From contig OY764147.1 in the NCBI GenBank assembly GCA_963668115.1, forward strand, positions 1,488,001 through 1,552,000: a DNA stretch of 64,000 nucleotides, given 5' to 3'. Positions within the stretch are counted from its first letter, which is position 1; every line of letters begins with the position of its first letter. Below, piece after piece: positions 41,836-50,556 of this stretch. The position numbers were made by a program, and so were the translations under genes. This DNA is from Plut-88900 sp963668115 (GTDB lineage: Bacteria; Chloroflexota; Dehalococcoidia; Plut-88900). A model generated the notes under the pieces. It worked only from the letters and a program-made list of their open reading frames with translations, was not told the origin of the DNA and ran no database searches.

Positions 41836-43335
41836 ATGGCCGATAGAGGCGAAGACCTTTTCCAGCAACGAGTCGCCAAGGTTGGGCACCTGCGTGCCCA
41901 GGGCATCGACCCCTACCCGGCGCGGCTACATCGAACACACACGGTGGCTGACGCACTGGAGTATTTTCACGGCGTAGAAGCATCGGGGCGAACTCCGAGA
42001 AAGATCGTGGCGGTGGCAGGCAGGGTGATGGCGTTGCGGGGCATGGGTCGCGTCACGTTTGCAGATGTCCGGGATGGCACAGGATCCGTGCAACTGTTCA
42101 TCAGGCCCGCCGACCTGCCGGTGGAACAGCAAACGGTCCTAGCAGAGCTGGACACCGGCGACTCCATCGCCGCCGAAGGCCCAATGTTCCGCACGCGTAC
42201 GGGAGAGATAACCGTCCGAGTCCAGTCTTTGACGCTTCTTACAAAGGCTTTAAGGCCGTTACCCGAGAAGTGGCACGGACTCACGGACGTTGAGAAGCGG
42301 CACCGGCACCGCTACCTGGACCTCATTTCCAATGACGAGGCCCGCCGGATATTCGACATTCGGGGCCGGTTTATCTCCGCCATGCGCAGGTTCATGGACG
42401 ACAGGGGCTTCGCAGAGGTGGAGACACCTATACTGCTACCCGTGGCGGCAGGCGCGATGGCGAGGCCTTTCGCCACGGAGCACAACGCCCTCGACCGCAC
42501 GCTCTACCTTCGCATCGCCACGGAGCTTTACCTGAAGCGTCTGATAGTCGGGGGGATCGACAAGGTGTACGAAATAGGTCGCATCTTTCGGAACGAGGGG
42601 ATAGACACCAAGCACAACCCCGAGTTCACCACGATGGAGAGCTACGAGGCCTACGCCGACTACAACGACGTGATGCGCATGGTCGAAGATATGATGTCTT
42701 ATATCACGCAGGAAGTTCTGGGAACCCGGAGGGTGAAATACGGCGGGCATACGCTGGACTTCACGCCGCCGTGGCCGAGGGTGTCGGTACGGGACGCCAT
42801 TCTGGATAGAAGCGGGCTGGACATATCCGATCCGAAATACGCCGATACGGAGGCACTGAGGGCGGATGCCGAGGGAGTGGGGCAGCGGGTAGAGGGACTC
42901 AGCCCTGCTCAGCTTTATGACAAGCTGCTGTCTACCTTTGTGGAGCCGTACATCATCCAGCCGACCTTCGTGATAGACCATCCCGTGGAAATGTCTCCCC
43001 TTTCTAAGCGCAAGCCCGACGATCCCAGGTTCGTGGAGAGGTTCGAGGGGTTTGCTGCCGGCATGGAGATAGCCAACGCCTTCACGGAGCTAAACGACCC
43101 CATAGACCAGAGGCAGCGATTCGCCGAACAGGAGAAGTTCAGGCTAGAGTTCGGGGACGAAGAAGTTGATCGGCTGGACGAGGACTTCCTGCTTGCGATG
43201 GAGCACGGGATGCCGCCCACGGGCGGGCTGGGCATGGGCATCGACAGACTGGTGATGCTGCTTACCGATCAGCAGTCGATAAGGGAAGTGATCCTTTTCC
43301 CGCAGCTGCGGGCAGTGGAACGACCGGGCACATAG
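41836..43335 (+). CDS. lysS: Lysyl-tRNA synthetase, class II
   Basis: 499 residues. OB-fold anticodon domain (VAGRVMALRGMGRVTFADVR); motif 1 region DRGFAEVETPILLPVAAGAM; motif 2 EIGRIFRNEGIDTKHNPEFT with TMESYEAYADYNDVM; motif 3 GLGMGIDRLVMLLTDQQSIR. These identify LysRS-II rather than AspRS or AsnRS. It starts 38 bases after greA. Confidence 0.96.
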   Translation: MADRGEDLFQQRVAKVGHLRAQGIDPYPARLHRTHTVADALEYFHGVEASGRTPRKIVAVAGRVMALRGMGRVTFADVRDGTGSVQLFIRPADLPVEQQTVLAELDTGDSIAAEGPMFRTRTGEITVRVQSLTLLTKALRPLPEKWHGLTDVEKRHRHRYLDLISNDEARRIFDIRGRFISAMRRFMDDRGFAEVETPILLPVAAGAMARPFATEHNALDRTLYLRIATELYLKRLIVGGIDKVYEIGRIFRNEGIDTKHNPEFTTMESYEAYADYNDVMRMVEDMMSYITQEVLGTRRVKYGGHTLDFTPPWPRVSVRDAILDRSGLDISDPKYADTEALRADAEGVGQRVEGLSPAQLYDKLLSTFVEPYIIQPTFVIDHPVEMSPLSKRKPDDPRFVERFEGFAAGMEIANAFTELNDPIDQRQRFAEQEKFRLEFGDEEVDRLDEDFLLAMEHGMPPTGGLGMGIDRLVMLLTDQQSIREVILFPQLRAVERPGT

Positions 43336-43417
43336 GCCAGTTCTCCGAGCCCGTGGGCTATTGCCGTACCCGCTGTCTTATACTGTCCCCTGAAACTTGT
43401 ACTCAAGAGCGTAATCC

Positions 43418-44686
43418 ATGCTGTCTATAAACCTGATACGTGAGAGGCCGGATGTGGTGAGGGAGGCCCTTGATCAACGGGGGGAGGACCTTGCTCCCTT
43501 GGCCCGCATCGCTGAACTCGATGAGAATCGCCGAGGCATGCTCACGTCCTCCGAAACGCTGAGGGCCCGCAGGAACCAGGTGAGTAAAGAGCTTTCCAGG
43601 ATGGAAGAAAAGCCGCCGGACGTTATCGCCGAGATGCGGAAGGTCGGGGCGGATATCAAGGCGCTGGAGAGCGATATCAAGGCGCTGGATGAAGAACTGG
43701 ACCTTCTGCTTCTGCAGTTGCCCAACATACCCCTGGATGACGTGCCGGTGGGAGAGGATGAGACCAGCAATGTAGTGGTGAAGACTGTCGGTGAGCCGGT
43801 GACTTTCGAGTTCGAGCCCAGGCCACACTGGGAGATTGGGGAGAAACTGGGGATTCTAGACTTCGAACGGGGGGTAAAGATATCGGGCTCTAGGTTTTAC
43901 GTGTTGAAGGGGCGCGGCGCTCGGCTGCAGAGGGCTCTGATCGCATGGATGCTGGACTTTCATCAGAGTCATAACGGTTACACGGAGGTCTACCCGCCCT
44001 TCGTTGTGAAACGGGAGGCTCTTGTCGGGAGTGCACAGCTACCCAAATTTGCGGACAACGTGTACCACGACGAGCAGGATGACCTCTGGCTCGTTCCCAC
44101 CGCTGAGGTACCCCTGACCAATCTGCACAGAGATGAAATACTGGACGCATCGGACCTGCCGTTGAACTACGTGGCTTACACACCCTGCTTCCGTCGGGAG
44201 AAGATGTCGGCAGGGAAGGATACGCGGGGGATCAAGCGGGGGCACCAGTTCGACAAGGTGGAGATGTACAAGTTCGTGGCGCCGGAGGAGTCGGAGCAGG
44301 CCCTTGAGTCGATGCTGTCCGATGCGGAAAGCGTGGCCGAGGCACTGGGACTGCCCTACCACGTGCTACAGCTCTGCACAGGCGACCTGGGATTTCATTC
44401 CGCCAAGTCCTACGACCTTGAAGTGTGGGCACCGGGTTGCGGTGAGTGGCTGGAGGTGAGTTCGTGCAGCAACTGCCTGGATTTCCAGGCCCGCAGAGCC
44501 AACATCCGGTATAGGCCGAGCGAAGGAGCGAGGCCACGGTTCGTCCATACTCTCAATGGGTCGGGGCTGGGGTTGCCCAGGGTGTTGATATCGGTCTTGG
44601 AGACTTACCAGCAGGCGGACGGGTCGGTGCGGATACCCGATGTGTTGCAGAGCTACACGGGTTTCGATGTAATCGAGCCCCCATAG
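43418..44686 (+). CDS. serS: Seryl-tRNA synthetase
   Basis: 422 residues. The long N-terminal coiled-coil arm (about 28-105) recognises the tRNA-Ser variable arm. Catalytic domain: LVPTAEVPLTNLHRDEIL, CFRREKMSAGKDTRGIKRGH (motif 2), EVSSCSNCLDFQARRANIRY and NGSGLGLPRVLISVLETYQQ (motif 3). A cognate tRNA-Ser gene follows 57 bases later. Confidence 0.96.
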   Translation: MLSINLIRERPDVVREALDQRGEDLAPLARIAELDENRRGMLTSSETLRARRNQVSKELSRMEEKPPDVIAEMRKVGADIKALESDIKALDEELDLLLLQLPNIPLDDVPVGEDETSNVVVKTVGEPVTFEFEPRPHWEIGEKLGILDFERGVKISGSRFYVLKGRGARLQRALIAWMLDFHQSHNGYTEVYPPFVVKREALVGSAQLPKFADNVYHDEQDDLWLVPTAEVPLTNLHRDEILDASDLPLNYVAYTPCFRREKMSAGKDTRGIKRGHQFDKVEMYKFVAPEESEQALESMLSDAESVAEALGLPYHVLQLCTGDLGFHSAKSYDLEVWAPGCGEWLEVSSCSNCLDFQARRANIRYRPSEGARPRFVHTLNGSGLGLPRVLISVLETYQQADGSVRIPDVLQSYTGFDVIEPP

Positions 44687-44743
44687 CCCCCTGTCCCTCC
44701 TCCCACCTTAGGTTGAAAGGCGCGTATAATCCTCTCCGTGCGG

Positions 44744-44833
44744 GGAGGGATGGCCGAGTGGTTTAAGGCACCGGTCTTGAAAACCGGCGTGCGCGTCAGT
44801 GTACCGTGGGTTCGAATCCCACTCCCTCCGCCA
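44744..44833 (+). tRNA. tRNA-Ser (anticodon UGA), CCA encoded
   Basis: The 7-bp acceptor GGAGGGA (44744-44750) pairs with TCCCTCC (44823-44829), then discriminator G and CCA. The anticodon stem CCGGT/ACCGG encloses CTTGAAA, giving anticodon TGA. A long variable arm (class II) and the GGGTTCGAATCCC T arm are present. TATAAT at 44725-44730 is a likely -10 box. Its 3' end is the probable attachment site of the integrase-bearing island that begins here. Confidence 0.97.
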
Positions 44834-45024
44834 CCACCCCCTTTCTCAGTTAGTCCCTATTTGGTTCTGGTTGTCTCATTAAATTTCAATAACCTAGCTA
44901 TATCTAGTATCATGAAGGCTATTTGGACTTCTCTTGTGGTCTCCGATGATGTCCTCTAATCCCTTGTCATCTCACGATATTTATGGTAACTATTGTGGGA
45001 ATTATTTTGAGGGGAGGAGAGTTC

Positions 45025-46173
45025 ATGAGGCTATCAGCGACCAAGGCAAAGGCACTTCGTAAACCCGGACGTTACACCGACGGCGCAGGATTGCACCTGT
45101 TCATCGGGAAGTCTGGCAAGAAGAGCTGGGTACAACGCATCACTGTCGAAGGGAAGCGACGGGATATCGGCCTGGGTGGCTTTCCGGCTGTATCGCTGGC
45201 GCTGGCGAGGGAGCTTTCTGCCGACATCCGTACAGCGGTTGCTGAAGGAAAGGACCCCCTTACGGAAAAGCGCAAACCGGGGAAGCCCACACTCAGGGAG
45301 GCTGCATACACCGTCCACAAGGACAACAAGCCTCGTTGGCGCAACTTGAAACACGCCGCCGCCTGGATTGGAACCCTCGAACGGTACGCTTTCCCAATGA
45401 TCGGGAACAAACCCATCGACAAAATCGGGCGTGCCGACGTTCTGACGGTCCTGAGCCCGATCTGGTCGACCCGGCCCGAGACGGCACGGCGTGTGCGTCA
45501 ACGGCTGCGGACGATCTTTCGCTGGGCGATGGCGCACGGCATCATAGAGACCAATCCAGCGGGAGAAGTGATCGACGGTGCGTTGCCCTCCATGCCGAAA
45601 GTGAAGGCACACTTCAGAGCCATGCCCCATGAAGAAGTCCGTTCAGCCCTTGAGAAAGTTGACGGGTCTCAGGCCTCTAGGGCGGCAAAGCTGTGCCTGC
45701 GGTTCCTGGTCTTCACCTCTGTACGGTCGGGGGAAGCCCGGGGCGTACGTTGGAACGAGATTGACCTCAAGGGCCGGGTATGGCGGATACCGTCGCAACG
45801 TATGAAAGCGGGCTCGGAGCACCGCGTACCGCTCAGCAAGCAAGCGGTTGAACTGCTCAAAGGGGCATCTGAGCTGCGCGACGAGACCGACCTAGTGTTC
45901 CCGTCTCCCCAGAAACGCAGGACTCAACTCTCCGACATGACGCTAACTAAAGTTCTCCGTTCCCTTGGTCTGGCGGAACGGGCCACCGTCCACGGGTTCC
46001 GCAGCAGCTTCAAGAACTGGACCCTGGAGCAAACGGATACGCCCTGGGCCGTCTCTGAGGCGGCCCTGGCCCACACCCTGGGCAACTCGACCGAACAGGC
46101 CTACGCGAGATCGGACCTGTTCGAGCGTCGCCGAGACTTGATGCAGAAGTGGGCCGACTACGTGACCGGCTGA
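45025..46173 (+). CDS. Tyrosine-recombinase integrase, P4/DUF4102 type
   Basis: 382 residues from ATG 45025 (GGGGAGGAG upstream). N-terminal DUF4102 arm-binding domain (RYTDGAGLHLFIGKSGKKSW, GGFPAVSLALARELSADI), core-binding domain, then the catalytic TSVRSGEARGVRW (Arg), HGFRSSFKNW (HxxR), AHTLGNSTEQAYARS (His and nucleophile Tyr). This type usually integrates into tRNA 3' ends, and tRNA-Ser lies 191 bases upstream. It appears intact. Confidence 0.95.
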   Translation: MRLSATKAKALRKPGRYTDGAGLHLFIGKSGKKSWVQRITVEGKRRDIGLGGFPAVSLALARELSADIRTAVAEGKDPLTEKRKPGKPTLREAAYTVHKDNKPRWRNLKHAAAWIGTLERYAFPMIGNKPIDKIGRADVLTVLSPIWSTRPETARRVRQRLRTIFRWAMAHGIIETNPAGEVIDGALPSMPKVKAHFRAMPHEEVRSALEKVDGSQASRAAKLCLRFLVFTSVRSGEARGVRWNEIDLKGRVWRIPSQRMKAGSEHRVPLSKQAVELLKGASELRDETDLVFPSPQKRRTQLSDMTLTKVLRSLGLAERATVHGFRSSFKNWTLEQTDTPWAVSEAALAHTLGNSTEQAYARSDLFERRRDLMQKWADYVTG

Positions 46174-46437
46174 CCTCAGGATAGACCGGCGCCAGACGCG
46201 AATACGGCTCCGGTCTTGGTGGCCGACCCATACCGGGACAGGCGACAACATGTACGCTCTCCCCGATGTCTTCGAGTCCATCCATTCGTTGATGTCGCTT
46301 AGCTTCCACCTGACGGCTCTGCTGCCGATCTTAACGGACTGAGGAAATTGGCTGGCATTCATCATCCTGTAGATGGTCGCGCGGCTCAGGCTTGTGACTT
46401 CCACAACATCTCGAATCCTCAGCAGTCTTTCTTCCAT
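45943..46437 (-). CDS. AlpA-like excisionase/regulator with antisense run-on
   Basis: 164-codon frame from ATG 46437 (GGAGG eight bases upstream). Only the first 60 or so residues are family-like: LLRIRDVVEVTSLSRATIYR then MMNASQFPQSVKIGSRAVRW and INEWMDSK, the AlpA MerR-type winged helix. The rest reads through the antisense of the integrase 3' end with arbitrary composition and no stop for about 300 bases. AlpA proteins control P4-type integrases and excision. Probably a lost stop codon or a 3' end replaced by rearrangement. Confidence 0.75.
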   Translation of the reverse strand: MEERLLRIRDVVEVTSLSRATIYRMMNASQFPQSVKIGSRAVRWKLSDINEWMDSKTSGRAYMLSPVPVWVGHQDRSRIRVWRRSILRSAGHVVGPLLHQVSATLEQVRSRVGLFGRVAQGVGQGRLRDGPGRIRLLQGPVLEAAAEPVDGGPFRQTKGTENFS

Positions 46438-46441
46438 TGCA

Positions 46442-46651
46442 TTAACCTCCAATTCTCCTCCGGTTAGTTGCCATTAAGGGCTGGTAGGCAAGCCCGTTAC
46501 TCTTGCTATTAGCCTCTTTCCGACCGTGGAATGCTGCTTGGACGATGTCTCTTGCAGGGTAGTTTAATTCCCAAGGCCGGATCGTTTTGAATTCTCTGTT
46601 CCTTCTTCGTTTCCATTTGAATGTGAAATTTGTCCCCACGACCTGTTTCAT
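46442..46651 (-). CDS. Small basic island protein, unknown
   Basis: 69 residues from ATG 46651, GAGGG four bases upstream. MKQVVGTNFTFKWKRRRNRE, then FKTIRPWELNYPARDIV and many Arg/Lys. Its TAA lies four bases before the AlpA-like ATG and overlaps that gene's ribosome site, an arrangement typical of translational coupling. That is the main reason to accept it. No family recognised. Confidence 0.42.
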   Translation of the reverse strand: MKQVVGTNFTFKWKRRRNREFKTIRPWELNYPARDIVQAAFHGRKEANSKSNGLAYQPLMATNRRRIGG

Positions 46652-46898
46652 CAAACCCTCTAGTCCGACCAAATCCCTACTTCCAAAGAAACTCGCTTAC
46701 ATAACAAAAAACCCGCGTCGCCTATACTGGGTTGTTCCCAGTTGTCGGCTAGCCGGTTTGTGTTAGATTGCCTCCCTAATAAGCGAAGCGCGGCACTCAC
46801 GCTGCCTTTCTTAGTGCGCTCGCTTGCCTGTATTTAGGTGGCTCAGAAAGCGTACGCCTATAAATGTGCCGTGTCAATTGAAGAGATATACACAAAAC

Positions 46899-48016
46899 GG
46901 TTCCACTTGAAAGTGCGGGTTTGCAACAAAGCCAGTTTGAAACAGTGGCGATGCTGTCCTCACGATCTAGACGGGGGGTGGGGTAGGGTCTCCGACCCTA
47001 CGTAAACATGGGGGTTCCAAAGGGGGGAAATTCAAAACGGGTATGCTCAAACTATGGGATATCTCAGCCCCGATGGATTGAAACATACGGGTCTTGCGGT
47101 CCGGCCGGGGTTTCACAAGCCCTTAAGCAATATGTTGCCGACAGGCAATTGACCATGACGCATTTGACCGTAGATGCGGTTGCCAGACGGCTGAACATGG
47201 CGGGCTATTGGCCCGTTCTCACGTCGGAAGCCAAGAGACGACGCCAACGAAGGCGGATCAATCGGATGGACGAGAGCCGACAGTGACAGCGAAGGGCGGC
47301 AGCCAGCCTCCTACTCCGAGCGGTCACTGGCGCAAGAGACCCTAGATATTGGCGGGTGGTAGAGCATTTCCGCCAAGACAAGGACGCTGGATTTGTCTGA
47401 CGGGGAGGGGTGGAAGGGTGGGGTCACCCTTCTTGCGGTCAAATGCCGGTACAAAGCTGTTGAGGACGGTATGTGATGAATGATGACTATGTTCGATTGA
47501 TCTTGAGTTGTCATACGTGCCATCAATTACGGATGGCGGTAGAGGAAATTGGAGTCCCGTCGTCAAGTCTCGACTCCCATTATCGTGGTCAGGGCCTTGT
47601 TAATCCGTACCAATAATGAAGGAGGTGTATCCGCCGCCGGGCTGCAAAGCGGCCAAACGGACGAGCATACCCTGTACCACGGCAGGATAGCGTTAGGAGA
47701 TATCGGGGGCGACCCGTTGTACGACGAAGGACGCCAGATGGGGCATTGCACCCACGGTGCAAGCTAGCTTTCATCACCCGGTGAGTAGGCTGTTCCCACG
47801 GAAACACAATGGCTTGTGCCCGCGGACACGGATTTAAGCCATAACCTACTTTGCTACAAAACCCTTGCAAGATGAGTCAGGTTGCCGTTCGCTAATCGGT
47901 TCCACATGTAAAATCGGCTGGCTCAGTTCCACCCCCACCCCGTTGAAAAGTTAGGGATAGCATCGCTGCGATTCCAGACTGGCTTTGTTGAAAAACCGCA
48001 CTTTCAAATAGAACCC
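46899..48016. mobile_element. 1.1-kb segment bounded by about 60-bp inverted repeats
   Basis: The left end (46899-46959) reads GGTTCCACTTGAAAGTGCGG, then CAACAAAGCCAG and GGCGATGCTGTCC. The right end on the minus strand (48016 to 47955) reads GGTTCTATTTGAAAGTGCGG, CAACAAAGCCAG and AGCGATGCTATCC. The ends face inward like transposon termini. No transposase was found inside and no clear target duplication flanks it, so it is a decayed or non-autonomous element at best. Confidence 0.5.
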
Positions 48017-48087
48017 ACAGAACTGTCCACATATCAAAGACGGAATTGCCTGCCTTAAGTTCCCCCCACCAGGATTTGATTTTTGAT

Positions 48088-48313
48088 GGTTCCCCTTGAA
48101 AGTGGGGTTTAGGCACATGGGGCATGGGAGCCTCCACAGTTCGGGCAACAGCGATGATCTGCGCATTCCCACTCCCCGCACCATTCGCACTAAAAGAACT
48201 CGTAACCCCTGTCACAGCGATACCAGACGAAATCATCCACTTCCGTTGCAATCGTTGGATCGCCGTTGAAACAAATGATAGCAGTCATTCAACCCCCACT
48301 TTCAAGGAGAACC
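48088..48313. mobile_element. 226-bp MITE-like element with the same terminal repeats
   Basis: Left end GGTTCCCCTTGAAAGTGGGG (48088 on, plus) ending near CAACAGCGATGA; right end GGTTCTCCTTGAAAGTGGGG (from 48312, minus) ending in CAACGGCGATCC. The termini match those of the neighbouring 1.1-kb segment. Too short to code for a transposase. Confidence 0.5.
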
Positions 48314-48613
48314 CTTCCAAACTATGCTGGGGCGTCTGGGATTCCTGGTGCAGTCGTCCCGACAGGCAGTTCGATCATCGTCTGAGATGAGTGCGGCCCC
48401 CAAACTTGTATAACGCACCACAGGTGTGGCTGGGACCTGCAGGCCCCTTGCGCTCGTGGTCGGAGGCTTCTGCCTGCCGAGACCCTTGTGTAGCTCGCCC
48501 AGTCTTCCGCCCTGCCCGGCTTGCAGTCCATGCAGCCGGTACATGAGATAGAGCGATGCAGTTGACGAGTTCACCAGGAAGTGATACTCTAGCGCACTTG
48601 ATGATATCCAATA

Positions 48614-48681
48614 CCATTAATATCCCGCATTTGAGGGATTTCATAATGGAATATGGAAATACAATATTGATATTTAATATC
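48614..48681. promoter_or_regulatory. AT-rich dyads upstream of the transporter operon
   Basis: CCATTA-x2-ATCCC...GGGAT-x4-TAATGG (48614-48649) and the perfect palindrome GATATT-T-AATATC (48669-48681). They lie about 140-200 bases before the first ABC gene in otherwise GC-rich surroundings. They may be a metal-regulator operator, though they match no consensus I can assign. Confidence 0.35.
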
Positions 48682-48819
48682 GTTACATTGCATCTACAAG
48701 CTGCGTACGAGGCGGATAGACCGGGAGATTGGAATGGCCTGCGCCTTCCCCACTAAAGGCCGTCGGAATCCACGGGATCGCCCTATCGACGGGAAAGTGA
48801 CGGGAGGGCGACACCCGGG

Positions 48820-50556
48820 ATGATGGTCCATCGGAGAATGCTGGCACTGACGGAGGGGGCGCGTACTCGAATCGCCCTGACCGTGGTGTTGGGGCTAGCG
48901 ATCTCCGGGACGTTTGTCGGGCAGGGCGTGGTCGTGGCGCTGGTGGTCAGACGCATTCTGGCCGGCGAACCATGGACCGGGGCGCTCGCCCTTGTGGGGG
49001 TTGTCCTTCTGCTGGCAGCGCTTCGCGCGCTGCTACTCCGGTGGCGGGAAATGAGTTCCATGCACACCGCCGCGGAGGTGAAGGTTGCCCTGCGCCAGCG
49101 GCTCTACCGCGTGCTGCTTGCACTTGGCCCCGGGTACATGGAACGGACGCGGACGGGAACCGTGCAATCCACGCTGGTGGACGGCGTGGAGGCCCTGGAG
49201 TCTTACATGGGCTACTACCTGCCGCAGTCGATTGTTGCGGTGGCCGTGCCCCTGGCCGTGGTGGCGTACATCTGCGTCCTCAGCCCTCTGGTGGGCGTGG
49301 TCGTGCTGGTGTGCGTGCTGGCCGTTCCTCTGGTGCCGCGCCTGTGGGACGGCCTGCTGGGCGAATACGGACAGCGGCACTGGCAGGCGTACACGGACCT
49401 AAACGCCCAGTTTGTCGACAGCATGCAGGGAATGGTCACGCTGAAGGCGCTCAACGCCAGCGGGCGTCGGGGGCGGGTGCTCCAGAAGGCAGCGATCGCG
49501 CTCTACCGGGCGACGATGGCGCAGCTCTCCATCTCCATGATCCGCAACGGGGTTGTCGGGCTGGCGATGAGCGCGGGCGTGGCGATGGCCGTCGCCGTGG
49601 GCGCGTTCCAGGTGGCGGACGGAGCGCTCAGCCTGGCAGGGCTCCTCGTGGTGCTGTTCCTCACAAGCGAGTGCTTCCGCCCGTTGGTGGAGCTGGACTC
49701 CTACTGGCACAAGGGCTACATGGGGGTGTCGGCCTCCACGGGCATCTTCACGCTTCTGGACGCAAAGCCCGAGGTGGCCGACCGCGAAACCGCGCCGACG
49801 CGCCCAGAGCCTTCGAGTACGCCGAAGTCCATAGCCTTCACGAACGTCACCTTTGCCTACCACCCGGATAACGCGCTGGCGCTCGACGGCCTGTCGTTCA
49901 GTGTGGATGCAGGCCAGAGCCTTGGCCTCGTTGGCCAGTCGGGGGCTGGGAAGAGCACTGTGGCAGCGCTGCTGTTGCGGTTCTTCGACCCCCAGCGGGG
50001 TCGGGTAGAGATTGGGGACGTGGACATCCGAGACTATCCCCTGGAGACGCTGCGCGGCCTCATCGCCGTGGTATCCCAAGACACCTACTTGTTTCATGGG
50101 ACGGTAGAGGACAACCTTCGGCTCGGGAAGCCCGGAGCCTCCTCAGGGGAACTGGAAGAGGCGGCTCGGGCGGCCAACGCCCACGGGTTCATCACCGCAC
50201 TTCCGCTCGGGTATCGGACCGTGGTCGGGGAACGGGGGGCGAAGCTCTCCGGTGGTGAGCGACAGCGCATAGCCATCGCGCGGGCGTTGCTGAAGGATTC
50301 CCCTATCCTAGTCCTGGACGAGGCGACCTCCAGCCTGGACGGCGTGAACGAGAGTGCCATACGTGACGCACTGAAGCGGCTGGCCCAAGGACGGACGACC
50401 ATCACCATCGCCCACCGGTACTCTTCGGTCGTCCACGCCGACCGCATCGTGGTCCTGGACGAGGGTCGGGTGGTTGAGGCCGGCCGCCACCGGGAGCTGA
50501 TGGAGCTAAGCGGAGCGTATGCCAGCCTCGTCCTGGCGCAGCAGGAGGCCATTTGA
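48820..50556 (+). CDS. ABC transporter, fused membrane and ATPase domains (half-transporter 1)
   Basis: 578 residues. Six membrane helices to about residue 300 (type IV exporter fold), then an ATPase domain: GQSGAGKST (Walker A), VVSQDTYLF (Q loop), LSGGERQRIAIARALL (signature), ILVLDEATSSLD (Walker B) and the switch His in AHRYSS. All catalytic residues are present. It overlaps the next, homologous gene by four bases (TTGA), so a heterodimer is likely. Next to FecBCD genes this recalls YbtPQ/IrtAB siderophore importers, which use the exporter fold; CydDC-like export is the alternative. Confidence 0.87.
   Translation: MMVHRRMLALTEGARTRIALTVVLGLAISGTFVGQGVVVALVVRRILAGEPWTGALALVGVVLLLAALRALLLRWREMSSMHTAAEVKVALRQRLYRVLLALGPGYMERTRTGTVQSTLVDGVEALESYMGYYLPQSIVAVAVPLAVVAYICVLSPLVGVVVLVCVLAVPLVPRLWDGLLGEYGQRHWQAYTDLNAQFVDSMQGMVTLKALNASGRRGRVLQKAAIALYRATMAQLSISMIRNGVVGLAMSAGVAMAVAVGAFQVADGALSLAGLLVVLFLTSECFRPLVELDSYWHKGYMGVSASTGIFTLLDAKPEVADRETAPTRPEPSSTPKSIAFTNVTFAYHPDNALALDGLSFSVDAGQSLGLVGQSGAGKSTVAALLLRFFDPQRGRVEIGDVDIRDYPLETLRGLIAVVSQDTYLFHGTVEDNLRLGKPGASSGELEEAARAANAHGFITALPLGYRTVVGERGAKLSGGERQRIAIARALLKDSPILVLDEATSSLDGVNESAIRDALKRLAQGRTTITIAHRYSSVVHADRIVVLDEGRVVEAGRHRELMELSGAYASLVLAQQEAI

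Larger units (their letters stand above)
46652..48819. other. AT-richer, gene-poor part of the island
   Basis: No open frame here has a ribosome site or recognisable protein. It holds palindromes near the integrase side (ACTGGG-TTGTT-CCCAGT at 46726-46742, CGGCTAGCCG at 46746-46755), a GTAGGGTC-TCC-GACCCTAC hairpin (46983-47001), two pairs of related inverted repeats (46899-48016 and 48088-48313), and AT-rich dyads just before the ABC transporter genes. Confidence 0.65.

Noticed and set aside
46726..46755. Palindromes considered as attR or a CRISPR-like repeat
   Set aside because: Single copies without spacers, and no match to the tRNA-Ser 3' end.
47008..47286. 92-codon frame inside the 1.1-kb repeat-bounded segment
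   Set aside because: No ribosome site, no recognisable domain; could be a decayed gene but evidence is too thin.
48556..48756. 66-codon frame before the ABC transporter genes
   Set aside because: Overlaps the AT-rich dyads, with no ribosome site or family similarity.
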